From a bacterium (GTDB lineage: Bacteria > Vulcanimicrobiota > Xenobia > Xenobiales > Xenobiaceae), in contig JAFSXO010000299.1 in the NCBI GenBank assembly GCA_017444045.1, positions 1-5,087 of the forward strand: a stretch of DNA of 5,087 nucleotides, in the 5' to 3' direction. The notes below the pieces were generated by a model. It saw only the letters and a program-made list of their open reading frames with translations. It did no database searches and had not been told where the DNA came from. Every line of letters begins with the position of its first letter. Positions within the stretch are counted from its first letter, which is position 1. Both the position numbers and the translations under genes were made by a program. Of the stretch, positions 4,914-5,087 are shown piece after piece.

Positions 4914-5087
4914 TTATAAGCCGGCTTCCTTGCGCAGCGCTTCAGCCTTGTCGGTCTTTTCCCAGGTCGCGCCTTCGAGCGTTCTGCCGAAATGTCCGTA
5001 AGCGGCTAAGTCCTTGTAGATGGGACGGCGTAGCTGGAGCTGGCGGATGATGGCGCCCGGGCGCAGATCGAAGTGCTTTTTGACCAG
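4914..5087 (-). CDS. metK: S-adenosylmethionine synthetase MetK, C-terminal 57 residues
   Basis: The 5' part lies beyond the right edge; the last 57 codons and a TAA stop (4914-4916) are present. The enzyme makes S-adenosylmethionine from methionine and ATP in the cytosol, usually as a tetramer. The fragment starts LVKKHFDLRPGAIIRQLQLR and continues RRPIYKDLAAYGHFGR (20-35), TWEKTDKAEALR (41-52), ending KEAGL. FDLRPxAII, the Y-x-x-x-AAYGHFGR block and W-E-x-T-D-K are hallmarks of the MetK C-terminal domain, so the identification is firm from a short piece. Catalytic residues are outside the window. No canonical terminator follows; the long hairpin at 4828-4890 is the only candidate 3' structure. 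Confidence 0.95.
   Translation of the reverse strand: MVKKHFDLRPGAIIRQLQLRRPIYKDLAAYGHFGRTLEGATWEKTDKAEALRKEAGL

Overview
The window is a stretch of bacterial chromosome with every confident gene on the minus strand. In transcription order (right to left) it holds the 3' end of metK, a tRNA with a CAU anticodon, tilS, hpt and the first 740 codons of ftsH, which runs off the left edge. The tilS-hpt-ftsH order is classic for Bacillota. Base composition looks balanced to slightly GC-rich, FtsH carries an unusual proline/glutamine linker, and a short palindromic repeat resembles units I recall from anaerobic gut Bacillota. I would guess an anaerobic Bacillota, possibly a Negativicute, but the class is an inference from memory.

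Layout: 1-2220 ftsH (membrane AAA+ zinc protease, C-terminus beyond the window); 2221-2308 short gap with no promoter I can defend; 2309-2842 hpt (GTG start); 42 bp gap; 2885-4294 tilS; 4295-4609 a gene-free stretch full of inverted repeats, including a possible 227 bp element bounded by 19-nt terminal inverted repeats; 4610-4652 a strong intrinsic terminator; 4652-4726 tRNA-CAU with encoded CCA; 4738-4765 its near-consensus promoter; 4828-4890 a perfect 27-bp-arm hairpin; 4914-5087 the last 57 codons of metK.

How the genes relate: TilS makes lysidine on the CAU anticodon of tRNA-Ile2, HPRT salvages purine bases, and FtsH degrades membrane and regulatory proteins. The three probably share a transcript starting in the repeat-rich region upstream of tilS, because the tRNA has its own promoter and terminator and nothing promoter-like is clear between tilS, hpt and ftsH. 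No wholly new multi-gene system is visible. The points most worth a second look are the non-canonical active-site residues of HPRT, including Asn in place of the family's catalytic Asp; the MITE-like element abutting the tilS ribosome binding site; the expanded extracytoplasmic linker and acidic tail of FtsH; the CAU tRNA next to tilS; and the long perfect hairpin after metK.
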